DNA of 5,823 nt from positions 1-5,823 of the forward strand of contig DASZHC010000190.1 of the NCBI GenBank assembly GCA_035938215.1, read 5' to 3'. A model generated the notes under the pieces. That model was given only the letters and a program-made list of their open reading frames with translations, ran no database searches and was not told the DNA's origin. Shown here piece by piece: positions 5,021 through 5,823 of this stretch (position 1 is its first letter; the number at the start of each line of letters is the position of its first letter). Position numbers and translations under genes: made by a program. Source of the DNA: DASZHC01 sp035938215. Lineage in GTDB: Bacteria; Verrucomicrobiota; Verrucomicrobiia; Chthoniobacterales; JAFAMB01.

Positions 5021-5823
5021 TTAGCCTTCCAGAATCCGAGCCCCCAAGTTGTCAGCGCTAACGATCAAAACCTTCGCTTGCGCCTCAGGAGCAGCATCCG
5101 CAACCGACGCAGCGACCTTGCTGCCGTCCGAAAGCGTAAGGCATGCAATAGTTGATCCAGAACCGCTAAGAAAGCCACCCAAAGCGCCCGCATTTCGGGC
5201 TGCGCTGAGCACTTTTGGCAGGAATGGCACAAACTGGGTTCGAAATGGTTGATGGACACGGTCGTCGAAGGAGTCCTGCAATTGCCCATAGCGCCGCGAC
5301 GCAAACGCCGCAGCCACAAAACTTGTGTTTGCTAGATTATCGACCACTGCCTGACGCGAGAAGGACTCCGGCAATACCCTCCTGGCCTCGCTCGTCTTCA
5401 CTTCAAAGTTCGGAATGAACAGGACGAATTTCAGATCCGGATCAATATCGAATCTAGCTATCTCGTTCCGGGCTTTTGAGACGATCGTAAAGCCTCCGTA
5501 TAACGCGGCTGCAGCATTGTCCGGATGTCCCTCCAGCTTTGCGCAAAGCTCGCACAACTCCTTTTTTGTAAGATGACCGGCAGCGAGTGCATTCAACGCC
5601 AGTAATACGCCCGCCCGAATAGTAACGCTGCTGCCCAGGCCCCGAGCCTGCGGTATATCCCCCTCAATGACGCACCGGAAAGCAAATCGTTTTACCCCCG
5701 TTTGATCAAAGAATAGATTCGCGGCCTCCGAAACGATGGACGGATTCTGCGCCTCGTTTTCGCCAGGTACCACTCTAATTCGGTTCCAAAGCTCAAGCGC
5801 CACTCCGAGGCAATCAAAGCCCG
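5021..5823 (-). CDS. thrB: Homoserine kinase ThrB, N-terminus cut off by the window edge
   Basis: ThrB is a GHMP-family kinase that converts homoserine to O-phosphohomoserine in threonine synthesis. The frame is open to base 5823, where it reads GFDCLGVALELWNR. This is the family's N-terminal GFDxLG block, normally preceded by about 20 residues, so the gene begins outside the window. The GTG at 5803 is an internal valine, not the start. Counting from that first glycine, the ATP-binding GHMP motif is PQARGLGSSVTIRAG (57-71), with valine where alanine is more usual after GLGSS. EGHPDNAAAALYGG (97-110) is the homoserine kinase signature, and LSGSGSTIACL near the C-terminus is the third GHMP motif. 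266 residues are visible, consistent with a full length near 290-320. It is the first visible gene of a minus-strand cluster with lpxK and the oxidoreductase; the pathway link to lpxK is only positional. Confidence 0.95.
   Translation of the reverse strand, partial: GFDCLGVALELWNRIRVVPGENEAQNPSIVSEAANLFFDQTGVKRFAFRCVIEGDIPQARGLGSSVTIRAGVLLALNALAAGHLTKKELCELCAKLEGHPDNAAAALYGGFTIVSKARNEIARFDIDPDLKFVLFIPNFEVKTSEARRVLPESFSRQAVVDNLANTSFVAAAFASRRYGQLQDSFDDRVHQPFRTQFVPFLPKVLSAARNAGALGGFLSGSGSTIACLTLSDGSKVAASVADAAPEAQAKVLIVSADNLGARILEG
5025..5030 (-). promoter_or_regulatory. Ribosome binding site of lpxK inside the end of thrB
   Basis: The minus strand reads GGAAGG, 7 nt before the lpxK ATG. It lies across the last two thrB sense codons (GAA GGC), just before the thrB TAA. 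This placement suggests that ribosomes ending thrB help initiate lpxK. Confidence 0.65.

Noticed and set aside
4388..5155. 255-codon plus-strand reading frame opposite lpxK and thrB
   Set aside because: It is entirely antisense to two genes with intact family motifs, spans their junction, and its translation has no recognisable domain.
5801..5803. GTG as the start of thrB
   Set aside because: The frame is open upstream and encodes GFDCLG, the conserved N-terminal block of homoserine kinases, so this GTG is an internal valine.

Overview
The window looks like a chromosomal piece from a Gram-negative bacterium. An LpxK gene implies lipid A and an outer membrane. Gene content, weak Shine-Dalgarno use and general sequence flavour suggest a soil Verrucomicrobiota (Chthoniobacterales-like) genome; this is an impression, not a test.

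Layout, left to right. Bases 1-140 (+) carry no gene of their own. They hold what I read as the 3' end of a group II intron: a catalytic domain V (70-102), directly followed by a domain VI hairpin with a bulged branch-point adenosine (A133) and a 3' end at about base 140. The rest of the intron, including any reverse transcriptase gene, would lie left of the window. Next comes a small exported protein of unknown function (168-803, minus). It is divergent from ruvA (802-1404, plus), and the two ATG codons overlap inside one CATG palindrome. Sixteen bases after ruvA, in the same direction, is a 434-residue protein with features of a circularly permuted ATP-grasp enzyme (1421-2725). Its stop codon abuts the stop codon of a convergent gene in a TGATCA palindrome.

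The right half is a minus-strand run transcribed thrB -> lpxK -> Gfo/Idh/MocA-type oxidoreductase. thrB (homoserine kinase) runs off the right edge without its N-terminus. lpxK (lipid A 4'-kinase) starts 3 bases after the thrB stop, with its ribosome binding site inside thrB. The oxidoreductase follows 60 bases after lpxK, has a good Rossmann fingerprint, and lacks all three canonical catalytic residues of its superfamily.

There is no single shared pathway. The genes cover recombination (RuvA), threonine synthesis (ThrB) and lipid A synthesis (LpxK), plus three proteins whose substrates are unknown. The points most worth following are the intron terminus, the catalytically altered oxidoreductase and the uncharacterised ATP-grasp-like protein. 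I saw no CRISPR array, tRNA, rRNA or clear intrinsic terminator, and no gene-free stretch longer than about 170 bases.
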